Origin: CAVVFX01 sp963747535
Lineage (GTDB): Bacteria > Acidobacteriota > Terriglobia > Bryobacterales > Bryobacteraceae
NCBI GenBank assembly: GCA_963747535.1
Contig: CAVVFX010000001.1
Location: 1 to 64,000, forward strand
DNA length: 64,000 nucleotides
Reading direction: 5' to 3'
Made by a program: the position numbers and the translations under genes. Below the pieces are notes generated by a model, which made no database searches, was not told the DNA's origin, and was given only the letters and a program-made list of their open reading frames with translations. Below are positions 26,670-35,271 of this stretch, piece by piece (position 1 is the stretch's first letter; the number at the start of each line of letters is the position of its first letter).

Positions 26670-26832
26670 ATGCCACAATTGGGAGCCGTGGAGTACGCGT
26701 TTGTCATCCTCGCGGGAGCCGCAGCCTTCGCTTGTGCTTGTGGCACGCGCCCGCCGTCGTGACCAACGCGAACGCGATGAACTGCGGAAACACATCCACC
26801 GCCTCGGTGGCCCATTCGACCCGGGTATGTGA
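26670..26832 (+). pseudogene. Small membrane protein with a frameshift
   Basis: ATG 26,670 opens MPQLGAVEYAFVILAGAAAFA, a single membrane helix. After a one-base shift near 26,735 the other frame continues LVARARRRDQRERDELRKHI and RLGGPFDPGM, then stop. Together these make a sensible 53-residue helix-plus-basic-tail protein. Neither frame alone does. Confidence 0.4.
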
Positions 26833-26880
26833 TTTGTCCGCAGACCGGCCCCTGCGCGCGGCGGTCATTTGCCCGTCCCT

Positions 26881-27461
26881 CTACGCGAGTTGCCGTCCGC
26901 GAGGCAGCAGTCCGTTGTCGGCGGCCTCGACTGCCAACTTCCGGACCGCGGTAAGCCGCGCGTTGATCGATATCGGACCCAGCTTGCGGACCTCCAGGGC
27001 TACCCGCCACGCGCTCACGGTCGCCTTGGTGAAGCCGGGCCGGGGTTCCTGGATAAACCAGGCAATGAATTCGTCGAGTCCCAGGTTGTAAGCGCGCCGC
27101 GTAATCGGCGACGAAATGCTGTCGAGCACCAGCGCCTTCAATCTGTTCCAGGTGGGTATTTACTTCACTCCGGTGGCCACAATACATTGTGGTTGCTGGC
27201 GAATTGAGGCCGCTCGACCGTGTCCGGAGACCGTGTCCGCCGTGCACGCTGGAGGCGCTAGGCGGCCGCTCGACGACAGCGGCAGCAGTTGCGGGTGCGT
27301 GCCGCCGGCCGCGGCGTGATGAGGCCGTACCGGTCGCCACTACGCGTTCCAGAGGCTGGCGACCGGCGGCAGCGACCACAACCCATGGTGGCTACCGGAG
27401 TCAAGTGAATACCCACCCTGTTCCATTCTGAGACCCTGTCGGCCACCACCAGTTCGTTCAT
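26881..27461 (-). pseudogene. Tyrosine recombinase N-terminal fragment, split by a MITE
   Basis: ATG 27,461, preceded by AAAGGA, opens MNELVVADRVSEWNR. After removal of the MITE and one target repeat (27,143-27,417) the frame continues exactly as LKALVLDSISSPITRRAYNL, then DEFIAWFIQEPRPGFTKATV. This is the N-terminal SAM-like core-binding domain of a phage-type integrase. The frame ends after NGLLPRGRQLA at 26,881. A shifted frame still reads ATRVEG, but the catalytic domain is absent. So the gene was both interrupted and truncated. Confidence 0.8.
27151..27417. mobile_element. MITE copy 1 (267 bp)
   Basis: Ends GGTGGGTATTTACTTCACTC and, as reverse complement of the other end, GGTGGGTATTCACTTGACTC, an imperfect terminal inverted repeat of about 28 bases. 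It is flanked by the 8-bp direct duplication CTGTTCCA (27,143-27,150 and 27,418-27,425). It has no coding capacity beyond chance frames. It appears identical to 43,494-43,760. Confidence 0.92.
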
Positions 27462-27783
27462 CTGCTAAGTCCTTTCGTACCTGTTATTTGGCATTATCGG
27501 AAGCCATTCAGGACATTAGCTCTGCTGGTAGCAAACATCAAGGTTCTTTCCCAAAGCCGCAGCGGATCGCAGACCGAGACGATTGGGCCAACCCCGGAAC
27601 CAACTTCCTCAACTCCGGCCCGGGTCCGTTTGGCGGATCGCGCACGACGATGTCGCATACCGGGCAGCGACGTCCAGACGATTCATCCAACTGGGTGTGC
27701 TGCCGAGTGATGGAAAAACTAGGAAGCGAGCCACTTAACTGAACTTTCACCGCCTTCGCCGCCGTGCTACGTTGGCAGTCAGC
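27462..27783. other. Intergenic stretch
   Basis: Divergent control region between the integrase fragment and the two-gene module. Open frames here have no recognisable content. No clear promoter is visible apart from the ribosome site of the integrase (AAAGGA at about 27,472-27,477 on the minus strand). Confidence 0.4.
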
Positions 27784-28194
27784 ATGAGCTTCTCTCGAAA
27801 CCAGTGGCCACCGCAGTTTCCGGCCGGTTGCCCACCGGTAGACGCCCAACCTTCAAACCTCCTGGTCCTTCGTTTGGTTAAGACGCTCCCACCGTCCGCT
27901 GCGGACTTCGTACCAGTTAGCGAAAGGTCCCCCGTCGCTCGGTTGAGTGAAGAGAAGCGGTGCGAATCTCTTGGGCTTTCGGTCTTCACGCGCTTACGTG
28001 ATGCCCAAAAATTGCGGCGGAGATCTTCCGCCATGAGCGATTATCAAATTGCTGGTGTTAACCTTACGCCACGTGATGGAATGGTCAAACATACTGCACC
28101 ACCAACCATCAGGAACTCTCACCATACGTGGTGGGTTCCGACTTCAATCAATCCATGTGAATTGCGATTTCACGACGCGGAGGCCGGAACGTGA
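27784..28194 (+). CDS. Small protein of an unknown two-gene module (first gene)
   Basis: 136 residues from ATG 27,784. Features: FSRNQWPPQFPAGCPPVDAQ at the start, a central LVKTLPPSAADFVPVSERSP followed by CESLGLSVF, and a C-terminal NSHHTWWVPTS. I recognise this Pro-Cys-Pro ... SHHTWW layout as recurring in hypothetical proteins of diverse bacteria but cannot name a function. The conserved His and Trp cluster could be a metal or nucleotide site. Its stop overlaps the start of the next gene by 4 bases. Confidence 0.7.
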   Translation: MSFSRNQWPPQFPAGCPPVDAQPSNLLVLRLVKTLPPSAADFVPVSERSPVARLSEEKRCESLGLSVFTRLRDAQKLRRRSSAMSDYQIAGVNLTPRDGMVKHTAPPTIRNSHHTWWVPTSINPCELRFHDAEAGT

Positions 28195-29402
28195 TCCTGA
28201 CCACACCGTTTCCTGATATACCGTCGATCGGACGACTTGACGTGTTAGACGTTTTTGCTTACCACGATGGGCCGCGACTTTTCACTGCACGGAGCATAAT
28301 TGGGAATCTATTTCTTGTGGAGTGGGCAGCCGAAAACGATGCCGGAGACATCTGGCTTATCGTCCCGCTTTCTCCGATGCGATATAGAGCACTTGCGGCG
28401 GGAGAGATTTCTTTTCGATCGATCTTTACAGATTCCGAACTCGGGTTCGTCTACGAGGCGCATGTGCCTCGCTCACATGCGCAGATCACAATATCGGAAC
28501 TGCGATCTACAACCATCCCGGACACTTTACTACCAGCTAAAGATGAGAGAGTTGACGAAGAGGAAGCGCGAATTCTCTCGACTTCTGCTCACTTCGTCGG
28601 AATCGGTCGAGCGATGATCGATGTGCCATCACTGGACTTGCGAATTCAGCCAATCACAAGTTGGAACATTATCAGCATTAGAGACCTCGCAGATTTATTC
28701 GTCCAGTTTCAACGCTTTTCTGATGCGGTATTTAGAATGATCCAGGCAGCGAACCATGTTATCGGGCCGCGACCCCGGTTGGGAGTGGCGCAGGCTTACT
28801 CTGGTTCACTAGGTTTGATCATCAGCACTGTGGGTGCCGAGTCACAGAACAGCGCGGGCCCAACAACGGCGAACTTGTTGCAAATAGCGAGCCTAATAAA
28901 CGCAGCGATGACGAACAGAGACGAATTGCGCCTGTCACCAGAAGCACTTCCGCGTATGAGCCAGGTGCTGAATTGGTTCGCGGTGAAGCAAGTTGAGGCA
29001 ACACTCAGTGTGATCGCTGTTCCTGAATGGTCCGGTTTCTTGACCAGAATCACTCCAGGCCAAAGCAGAGAGGCTGTCGAATTCCTTCGTCAGCGCGGCG
29101 CCACTGAGCCGCCCAACTTCCTACCGAGGCTCGCGTTGCTGCCTGAAAGCCCTCAAACATCACTCCTTCTTGGCAGCGGGGGCGTCAAAGGAAAATTCTC
29201 CAGCCTCGACACCGTCCACATGACCTACGAGTTCCAGGATAACCGCGGCGCAACGTATAGGGGTATCGTGGCCGAGACCGCGATGGAGGCCGCGAGACAT
29301 ATTACCTTCGGATTAGATTACATGGTATGGACGGAGCCGGATATCGACGCTACGGGGAGTGTTAGCTGGCGGCTCCTCGAAATCAGACCAACTTCACAAT
29401 GA
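28191..29402 (+). CDS. Unknown protein of two-gene module (second gene)
   Basis: 403 residues from GTG 28,191, translationally coupled to the preceding gene. It begins with a beta-rich domain (LDVLDVFAYHDGPRLFTARS, NLFLVEWAAENDAGDIWLIV) and has a helical middle (about 165-290). It ends with a second beta-rich domain (DTVHMTYEFQDNRGATYRGI). The first domain reminds me of a DUF in the 6575 range, which I cannot confirm. No catalytic motif, signal peptide or membrane segment is visible. Its place among mobile elements fits a defence or stress module, but that is only inference. Confidence 0.7.
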   Translation: MILTTPFPDIPSIGRLDVLDVFAYHDGPRLFTARSIIGNLFLVEWAAENDAGDIWLIVPLSPMRYRALAAGEISFRSIFTDSELGFVYEAHVPRSHAQITISELRSTTIPDTLLPAKDERVDEEEARILSTSAHFVGIGRAMIDVPSLDLRIQPITSWNIISIRDLADLFVQFQRFSDAVFRMIQAANHVIGPRPRLGVAQAYSGSLGLIISTVGAESQNSAGPTTANLLQIASLINAAMTNRDELRLSPEALPRMSQVLNWFAVKQVEATLSVIAVPEWSGFLTRITPGQSREAVEFLRQRGATEPPNFLPRLALLPESPQTSLLLGSGGVKGKFSSLDTVHMTYEFQDNRGATYRGIVAETAMEAARHITFGLDYMVWTEPDIDATGSVSWRLLEIRPTSQ

Positions 29403-29613
29403 GCCTGATTGGCACCTTTCTACGTTTCAGACACCGTTGGCCCGAGGACAAGGAGTCTTGTGTGACTGGTCGGGCGCATGACATGACGCCCGAATCGTGG
29501 GATTTGAGACTCGCTTTTTAACGACTCACACACTAACCACTGGTCCTGAGTAAGCAACCGGTGAACACCGGCGCTGGCGATTCAGTTGAGCCGGAAGGCT
29601 TGCCTTTCAAGAA

Positions 29614-31164
29614 TTAGCTTCTGGCAAGCGTCCAGTTATGGGGCATCAGTTCGTCGAGTTTAGTGATGGGATGGTCCGCAATTCGGCTAAGCACATCGCG
29701 GAACCAGGCGAACGGGTCGACTTTTACAAGTTCACACGAGGTGATGAAGCTGCGTAAAATGGCCGCGGTCTTGCCGCCCTTATCGCTGCCAAAAAACGTC
29801 CAGTTGCCGCGGCCTACTGCGATACAGCGCAATGAGCGCTCAGTTCCGTTATTGTCGATCGAAAGATCGCCATCATCGCAGTAACGTGTGAGTGCCTTCC
29901 AGTTCTTCAGCGTATACGCCACCGCCTGTCCAGCCTCACTTTTGGGAAGAACCTCATCCTGAATCTTGATTAAATATTGATGCAGGCGATCCAGCACGGG
30001 TCGTGAACCATGCTCCCGGGCAAGGCGTAGGTCCTCGCCGACCACTCCGGCGAGCCGGGCAGACTTCTCCACCGCATAGAGCTGCGCAATGAGCAGCAAT
30101 ACTGCGCTCATGCGCGTGCGGTCGTTTTCCAGCGCATTGCGAAAGTGGCGCCTGGCATGAGCAAAGCACCCGACCTCCACCAACCCGCGCTCCGGGTCGG
30201 TGAAAAAGCTGTCGTACGCTACATACGCGTCGACTTGCAAATACCCGCGGTATTTTTCGAGAAACTTCTCCGGCCCGGCGCGCTCCCGAGTTGGAGTATA
30301 GTCATACACCGCGGCCAGATGATTCCTGTCCCCGATATATGGCCAGATCCGGCCTTTTCTCGTCTGCGGCAAGTTCCGGTCCAGAACCTTTACAGGTGTA
30401 TCGTCGGTTCCCACCACTTTCGACTCCAACACAAAGCTCTTCATCCGTTCATAAAGCGGATGTAGAAGATCGGCGCATTGTCCCATCCAGCCGCACATTG
30501 TCTGGACTGGAAGATCAACGCCCGAGCGCCGGAACATTTTGGCTTGCCGATGCAGCGGGAGATGGTCGGCATACTTGGCGACGATTACCTGAGTCAGTAA
30601 TCCAGCGCCTGCGTTGCTCTTCTCAATCGGTTGCGAGGGCTTGGTCGCCGTCTTTACCGTGCAGGCGCAAGCATACTTCTTGCAAACCTCTTCAATAACG
30701 ATCATCTGTGCCGGAATGTATTCGTAACGCTCGCTCGACTCCTCGCCGATCGGACGGAGGTCCTGCGCGCAGGCGGCGCAGTGTTTCTCGGCCTCTGCCA
30801 GATCATGCTCGATGCGCTCTCGTTTCAGGTGTGCCGGCAAAGGACGGCGGCCATGCGGCTTGCCTTTTTCCTGCTCCACCGGCGGCGCGGGAGGAGCATC
30901 ATCTGGGCCACCTGGCTTTTTGCTTTCGTCCTTAGCCTCTCCCATGTCGACGCCTTGGGCTTTCAACTCGGCGGCGAAGAGAGCTAACTGATCGTCGGAA
31001 ATCTGTTCGCTTTTGCGTCCGCTTCGGGCTTCGAGCAACTGCCTCAATAAACGTTCAACCTTGATGCGGCGAGACTGTTCAGTGTCCAACTGCGCTACCA
31101 GGTCGAGCACCATCTGCTGCAACAGGTTCGCGTCCTTCGGTAGTTGCTGTGGATCGACTGGCAC
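29614..31164 (-). CDS. tnpC: IS66 transposase TnpC
   Basis: DDE transposase of the IS66 element, 516 residues from GTG 31,164; the frame extends to 31,200. It has an N-terminal coiled coil and leucine-rich part, a Cys-rich zinc motif (HCAACAQDLRPIGEE), and a catalytic domain with VVGTDDTPVKVLD, GYLQVDAYVAYDSFF and NNGTERSLRCIAVGRGNW (the last contains the catalytic Glu region). It appears intact, but the split tnpB probably leaves the element unable to move on its own. Confidence 0.93.
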   Translation of the reverse strand: MPVDPQQLPKDANLLQQMVLDLVAQLDTEQSRRIKVERLLRQLLEARSGRKSEQISDDQLALFAAELKAQGVDMGEAKDESKKPGGPDDAPPAPPVEQEKGKPHGRRPLPAHLKRERIEHDLAEAEKHCAACAQDLRPIGEESSERYEYIPAQMIVIEEVCKKYACACTVKTATKPSQPIEKSNAGAGLLTQVIVAKYADHLPLHRQAKMFRRSGVDLPVQTMCGWMGQCADLLHPLYERMKSFVLESKVVGTDDTPVKVLDRNLPQTRKGRIWPYIGDRNHLAAVYDYTPTRERAGPEKFLEKYRGYLQVDAYVAYDSFFTDPERGLVEVGCFAHARRHFRNALENDRTRMSAVLLLIAQLYAVEKSARLAGVVGEDLRLAREHGSRPVLDRLHQYLIKIQDEVLPKSEAGQAVAYTLKNWKALTRYCDDGDLSIDNNGTERSLRCIAVGRGNWTFFGSDKGGKTAAILRSFITSCELVKVDPFAWFRDVLSRIADHPITKLDELMPHNWTLARS

Positions 31165-31437
31165 TACATAAATTTTAAGAGCAGAACTGCGGCTTGCCAA
31201 GTAAAATCATTCTCAAATAGAAATGTTTTTACAAACTTCCCGCTGTCTTACGCTGATACCGTTTTCTCCGCTTGGCTTGGCTCAAATCAATTCCCGAAAG
31301 GATTGCCCCCAGTTCCTGCGCCGTGATCTCTCGCCGCTTATCGCCGCCATCGTCGAACGGCATCGCGTAGGTACCTTCCTCTAAGCGTTTGTAACTCCAT
31401 CCGAAATGCAGTTGATGCGGCCGCAGCGCCGTGTCTT

Positions 31438-31731
31438 GTGCGAGTAACGCATCCGTTCCATCCGCTTAGCGGCGGGCAGTTCGCGTGCGTAGGCGAGCGG
31501 TACAACCGCTATGGAAAGCGCCTTCTGATCCGTGTCGATGATGTGACGGTTCGCTCGATCCCACCACAGTGGACGGATCTCGTTCCTCCTGATCCAGAGA
31601 TCGTCATGGGTGGGCATCGTGGGCTTTTTCGGGTTGCGGATCTACTGGAACTCGCAAAACTCGTGGAAGAGTTCAGCAAGGAGAAGGCGTCGTACGGGTT
31701 GGGTGTAAAGCAAACTCTGCCGCATGTGTAA
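31438..31731 (+). CDS. DUF5372-like accessory protein
   Basis: 97 residues. MRVTHPFHPLSGGQFACVGE and VRSIPPQWTDLVPPDPEIVM resemble DUF5372 proteins, which I know as companions of this recombinase type. It is first of four genes in the element. The opening looks like a small beta-barrel (OB or SH3-like), suggesting nucleic-acid contact; that is inference. Confidence 0.75.
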   Translation: MRVTHPFHPLSGGQFACVGERYNRYGKRLLIRVDDVTVRSIPPQWTDLVPPDPEIVMGGHRGLFRVADLLELAKLVEEFSKEKASYGLGVKQTLPHV

Positions 31732-31879
31732 ATCTAATGTCGCCGCACGGTGCCGGCTTATTCTGCTTTGTAATGGCATTTATACAGGCTATAAAAGAAG
31801 AGTGCGGGACAGAATTAAGCTTGCATGCCATCAGAGTTTGCGGCATAGTTATATAAACAATACAAAGGAGGTAACACCC

Positions 31880-32341
31880 ACGAGAAGCAAAGCGAAATCC
31901 GCCAAGGTCAAGGCCCTCCTCGAAGAGGGCACGTTAAATCCAAGCCCTCAGAAGGTGCGAGATCCGAAGTTTCAGGAAAACGAATTCTTCGACCCGCGGG
32001 ACCTCGTGCAGGTCAAGTATGAGATGCTGCGCCGGGTGTCAGTGGAGAAGGCCTCTGTGACCGAAGCCACCGAAAAGTACGGCGTATCGAGGCCGACCTA
32101 CTACCAGACGAAAGCCACCTTTGACAAGGGCGGCCTCGCCGGATTGGTACCCCGAAAGCGCGGTCCACACGGACCCCATAAGCTGCAGGGCGAGGCGCTG
32201 GCGTTCGTCCAGCAACAGCTTGTTGCGGGCCAGCCTGTGCGGGCACGCGAGTTGGCAAAGCTGGTTCGGCAGAAGTTCGCCCTTCCGATACACCCCAGAA
32301 CAATCGAGCGGGCGGTCGCTGGAAAAAAAACCTCGCGATGA
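31880..32341 (+). CDS. HTH protein of recombinase element, apparent ACG start
   Basis: 153 residues if started at ACG 31,880. The strong ribosome site AAAGGAGG lies eight bases before this ACG and nowhere near any ATG/GTG/TTG in frame. The core (SVEKASVTEATEKYGVSRPT, YYQTKATFDKGGLAGLVPRK) is a transposase-type helix-turn-helix, probably a DNA-binding helper. An ordinary start may have mutated from ATG to ACG, or ACG is used at low level. It overlaps the next gene by 4 bases. Confidence 0.75.
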   Translation, partial: TRSKAKSAKVKALLEEGTLNPSPQKVRDPKFQENEFFDPRDLVQVKYEMLRRVSVEKASVTEATEKYGVSRPTYYQTKATFDKGGLAGLVPRKRGPHGPHKLQGEALAFVQQQLVAGQPVRARELAKLVRQKFALPIHPRTIERAVAGKKTSR

Positions 32342-32628
32342 CCAACCCAGAGAGCACTGCGGTCAACCCGTTCATCGCTACGCACTACGAAACTCTGCGT
32401 GCGGCCGCCCTCGGCAATGCTTTGCCGCCCGAAGCCCGTTCCGGGCTCATGCTCTTTCTCCATGTGGGAATGTGGGGCTGGGCGCGAGCGGCGACCACCA
32501 TGCGTACATCCGAGCGGCCGGCCGGCTCCCGACCACTGAGCTGGAAGGCGCCGATGGAACATAGAACCGTAATCCACCTCTTTGCAGCCATAGCAATCCC
32601 AACCGCTATTTCCGGAGCAATTACATGA
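32338..32628 (+). CDS. Small accessory protein of recombinase element
   Basis: 96 residues, overlapping its neighbours by 4 bases on each side. It begins NPFIATHYETLRAAALGNAL and has SGLMLFLHVGMWGWARAATT, then a hydrophobic end. It is a regular companion in this gene order as I recall it; role unknown. Confidence 0.65.
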   Translation: MTNPESTAVNPFIATHYETLRAAALGNALPPEARSGLMLFLHVGMWGWARAATTMRTSERPAGSRPLSWKAPMEHRTVIHLFAAIAIPTAISGAIT

Positions 32629-34736
32629 ATGAATCGCTTAAAGTTCAGCCTCACCATCTTCAGCGAAGTGCGTATCTGTATATCCGGCAGTCTTCCATGC
32701 GGCAGGTCATGGAGAATGTGGAAAGCACGAAACGTCAATACGCTCTGCGTGGTCGCGCCGTCGGATTGGGCTGGCGAGATGACCAAATTATCGTCATCGA
32801 CAACGATCAGGGCGAGTCGGGCGCGTCGGCAGCCTGGCGGGAAGGTTTTCAGCGTTTGGTCACCGATGTCGGCATGGGACACGCGGGCATCGTCATGGGG
32901 CTCGAGGTCTCGCGTTTGGCGAGGAACAACGCCGACTGGCATCGTCTGTTAGAGATCTGCGCGCTTGCCGACACACTGATCCTCGACGAGGATGGCGTAT
33001 ATGATCCAGCAAGCTTCAATGACCGCCTGCTGCCCGGCCTGAAAGGAACCATGAGCGAAGCCGAACTTCACGTCCTCAAAGCCCGATTGCGTGGCGGGAT
33101 CATTAACAAGGCGCAACGCGGCGAGTATCGTTGTCCGCTGCCTACCGGCTTGGTTTACGACGAAGCCAGCAACGTCGTGCTCGACCCCGACGCACAAGTC
33201 CGAGATGTGATTGCCTATTTCTTTGAGACCTTTTGTCGCGTGGGTTCGGCAAGTCAGACCGTGAAGGTGTTTCGAACCGAAGGGCTTGATTTTCCATCTC
33301 GCCTCCGCGGCGAGGCGACCGTCTTCCGGCCTCTGACCTCATCGACGGCGATGCGCACATTGCACAATCCACGATATGCGGGAGCTTACGCGTATGGACG
33401 CCGTCAATACCGGCGGGGCGGCGACGGCAAGAAGACGATCCAGCGAAAACGCGGGGACAGCGATTGGCTGGCCTGCATTCCGGAGGCCCATCCCGGTTAC
33501 ATCAGCTGGGAGCGATTTCAGGAGAATCTCAGAATCCTCGAAGCAAACGGCCATGGCTACAATGTGGCGCGTGCGTCACCGCCACGCGAAGGAGCGGCTT
33601 TGCTCCAAGGACGCGCCGTCTGCGGTAAGTGCGGAAGGCATTTTCGCGTTCGTTATGTCGCGCGGCGTGGAAAACGGGAAGCGTGGTACGTCTGCGATCG
33701 GGGGCACACGGCTCGCGGCGAGCCGAACTGTCAGTCGATCGCGGGCGCGCCCATTGACCAAGCCATCGGAGCACTTGTGACGGGGGAAATGACGCCTGCG
33801 GCCATCGAACTGGCCCTGGAGATCAGACGCGAGGTCGAGGCCCGATACGAAGAGGCCGATCAGCTACGCTGCCGTAGCGTGGAGCGCGCCCAGATCGAAG
33901 CGGATCTCGCACAGCGACGTTTCAAGCTGGTCGATCCCGGCAACCGTCTCGTTGCCGACACCCTGGAGCGGGAATGGAACGATAAACTTCGGGCACTGGC
34001 CGAGGCTCGCGAGGAACGAACGCGGGCGCGACAACGGAACGATATCGTTCTCGATGATGCGATCTGCCAGCGGTTAGCTGCATTAACGACGGATTTCCGC
34101 AAGCTCTGGGATGATCCGGCCACCGCGAACCGCGAACGCAAACGTCTCCTCGCTTACATCGTCGAAGACGCAACCCTAATCAAGCTACCGGCCGAAGGGA
34201 TTACCAAGATCCACGTTCGATTTAAGGGTGGCAAGAGCGAGACGCTCATGACGAGAAATCCGAAGTCATCTGCGCAGCAGATCAAAACACCACCAGAGAT
34301 CGTGGAACTGGTTGATAAACTGCTCGACGAGCATGTCTATTCCGAAATCGCCGCCATGCTCAATCAACGGGGGCTTCGGCCCGGAGCTTCCGCCCGACCA
34401 GGCCGAGCGGCTGACCGCTTTTCGGCCAAGCACGTAGCCTATCTCATGCACACCTATGGCCTGCGTTCGCGCTATGATCGGCTTCGTCAGCGGGGAATGC
34501 TGAACAGGAAAGAAATGGCCGAACGTCTGGGCATTCACGAGCAGACCGTGGACCGGTGGGCGAAATTCGGAATCCTCAGAGCGCACTTCTACAACGACCA
34601 CGGATGGGAACTCTATGAGCTACTGGGCACGACCCTGCCCTTGAAACACAGTAGCCGATGGGATCGCCTGGTGGATCGATCAGCAGGTGTGCAGCCAACT
34701 TCTAAAGGTACTGGACTGGAATCGAAAGAGGTGTAG
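32625..34736 (+). CDS. Large serine recombinase
   Basis: 703 residues. N-terminal resolvase domain with catalytic Ser23/24 (YLYIRQSSMRQV) and the LEVSRLARN motif, then the recombinase domain (about 170-300). A zinc ribbon (CGKCGRHF ... CDRGH) and a long coiled coil (about 390-470) follow. A C-terminal HTH-like part (KEMAERLGIHEQTVDRWAKF) completes it. It is the enzyme expected to cut and rejoin the element at the TT crossover. No premature stop is seen; it looks functional. Confidence 0.93.
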   Translation: MNESLKVQPHHLQRSAYLYIRQSSMRQVMENVESTKRQYALRGRAVGLGWRDDQIIVIDNDQGESGASAAWREGFQRLVTDVGMGHAGIVMGLEVSRLARNNADWHRLLEICALADTLILDEDGVYDPASFNDRLLPGLKGTMSEAELHVLKARLRGGIINKAQRGEYRCPLPTGLVYDEASNVVLDPDAQVRDVIAYFFETFCRVGSASQTVKVFRTEGLDFPSRLRGEATVFRPLTSSTAMRTLHNPRYAGAYAYGRRQYRRGGDGKKTIQRKRGDSDWLACIPEAHPGYISWERFQENLRILEANGHGYNVARASPPREGAALLQGRAVCGKCGRHFRVRYVARRGKREAWYVCDRGHTARGEPNCQSIAGAPIDQAIGALVTGEMTPAAIELALEIRREVEARYEEADQLRCRSVERAQIEADLAQRRFKLVDPGNRLVADTLEREWNDKLRALAEAREERTRARQRNDIVLDDAICQRLAALTTDFRKLWDDPATANRERKRLLAYIVEDATLIKLPAEGITKIHVRFKGGKSETLMTRNPKSSAQQIKTPPEIVELVDKLLDEHVYSEIAAMLNQRGLRPGASARPGRAADRFSAKHVAYLMHTYGLRSRYDRLRQRGMLNRKEMAERLGIHEQTVDRWAKFGILRAHFYNDHGWELYELLGTTLPLKHSSRWDRLVDRSAGVQPTSKGTGLESKEV

Positions 34737-34953
34737 TGTGAAGACGGTTAGTTGGCCCACACCGCAAAACCATCTCGATCCCAATACAGGATCTTCACCC
34801 GGTCTCTCCGCCGGTTTCCGAACACGAATAGATGTCCATCGAAGGCATTCAGCTGCATCGCGTCGGTCACCAGCGCATGCAAGCCGTCGAAGCTGCGTCG
34901 CATGTCGCAAGGCGACGTGCACAAATATACGCGCACGCTCGCCGGCAGGTGAA

Positions 34954-35271
34954 TCACCGGAGCTCCCGCAGAACTGCAAGGACGGTCCGCAATGTCGCGG
35001 CGTCCACTCCCGGCGCAATCTGCAGACGATCGCCGCCGTTCAGCCATAACTCTACCGCGCCTGTGCACTGCCGACTGGTTTCCCCGGTCTCCACCAGCGC
35101 AAAACTCATTGGCGGGTTCAAGGCCAGCCGTTTTCGCCACTGATAAAAGGACCACCCGCTCACGCCCTGCTGCTGGCAGAACGTCTGAACACTCAACCCA
35201 CTCTTCTTCTGCCGATCAACCAACTCCCGCCATACTTCCGCCTTCGATGCCGCCGCTGCTGATGCCTTCAT
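34954..35271 (-). CDS. tnpA: IS66 accessory protein TnpA
   Basis: 105 residues. The N-terminal helix-turn-helix (LSVQTFCQQQGVSGWSFYQW) and C-terminal VELWLNGGDRLQIAPGVDAA are typical of IS66 OrfA. The stop overlaps the GTG start of tnpB by three bases (GTGA). It is intact. Confidence 0.92.
   Translation of the reverse strand: MKASAAAASKAEVWRELVDRQKKSGLSVQTFCQQQGVSGWSFYQWRKRLALNPPMSFALVETGETSRQCTGAVELWLNGGDRLQIAPGVDAATLRTVLAVLRELR

Larger units (their letters stand above)
31391..34753 (+). mobile_element. Serine-recombinase element inserted in tnpB
   Basis: 3,363-base insert bounded by TT dinucleotides (31,389-31,390 and 34,752-34,753), seen by reconstructing tnpB. A two-base overlap is what serine recombinases leave. 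It carries four rightward genes: a DUF5372 protein, an HTH protein, a small protein and a 703-residue large serine recombinase, the last three overlapping by 4 bases each. The boundary could shift by one base because of the T run. Confidence 0.88.
31229..34957 (-). pseudogene. tnpB: IS66 tnpB split by the serine-recombinase element
   Basis: The 5' part (34,957-34,754) starts at GTG overlapping the tnpA stop. It reads VIHLPASVRVYLCTSPCDMR and runs to KILYWDRDGFAVWA. The 3' part (31,390-31,229) reads KRLEEGTYAMPFDDGGDKRR and continues REITAQELGAILSGIDL to the stop. Joined at the shared TT they give one uninterrupted 121-residue TnpB of normal length, so the break is due only to the insertion. 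Confidence 0.93.

Noticed and set aside
26567..27379. Leftward 270-residue frame spanning the MITE
   Set aside because: Runs through the MITE and the integrase remnant in a non-coding frame; an identical piece recurs at 43,240-43,722 only because the MITE is repeated.
31724..31879. 52-residue extension of the HTH protein
   Set aside because: AT-rich leader-like DNA with no ribosome site at its ATG, whereas GGAGG sits immediately before codon 31,880.
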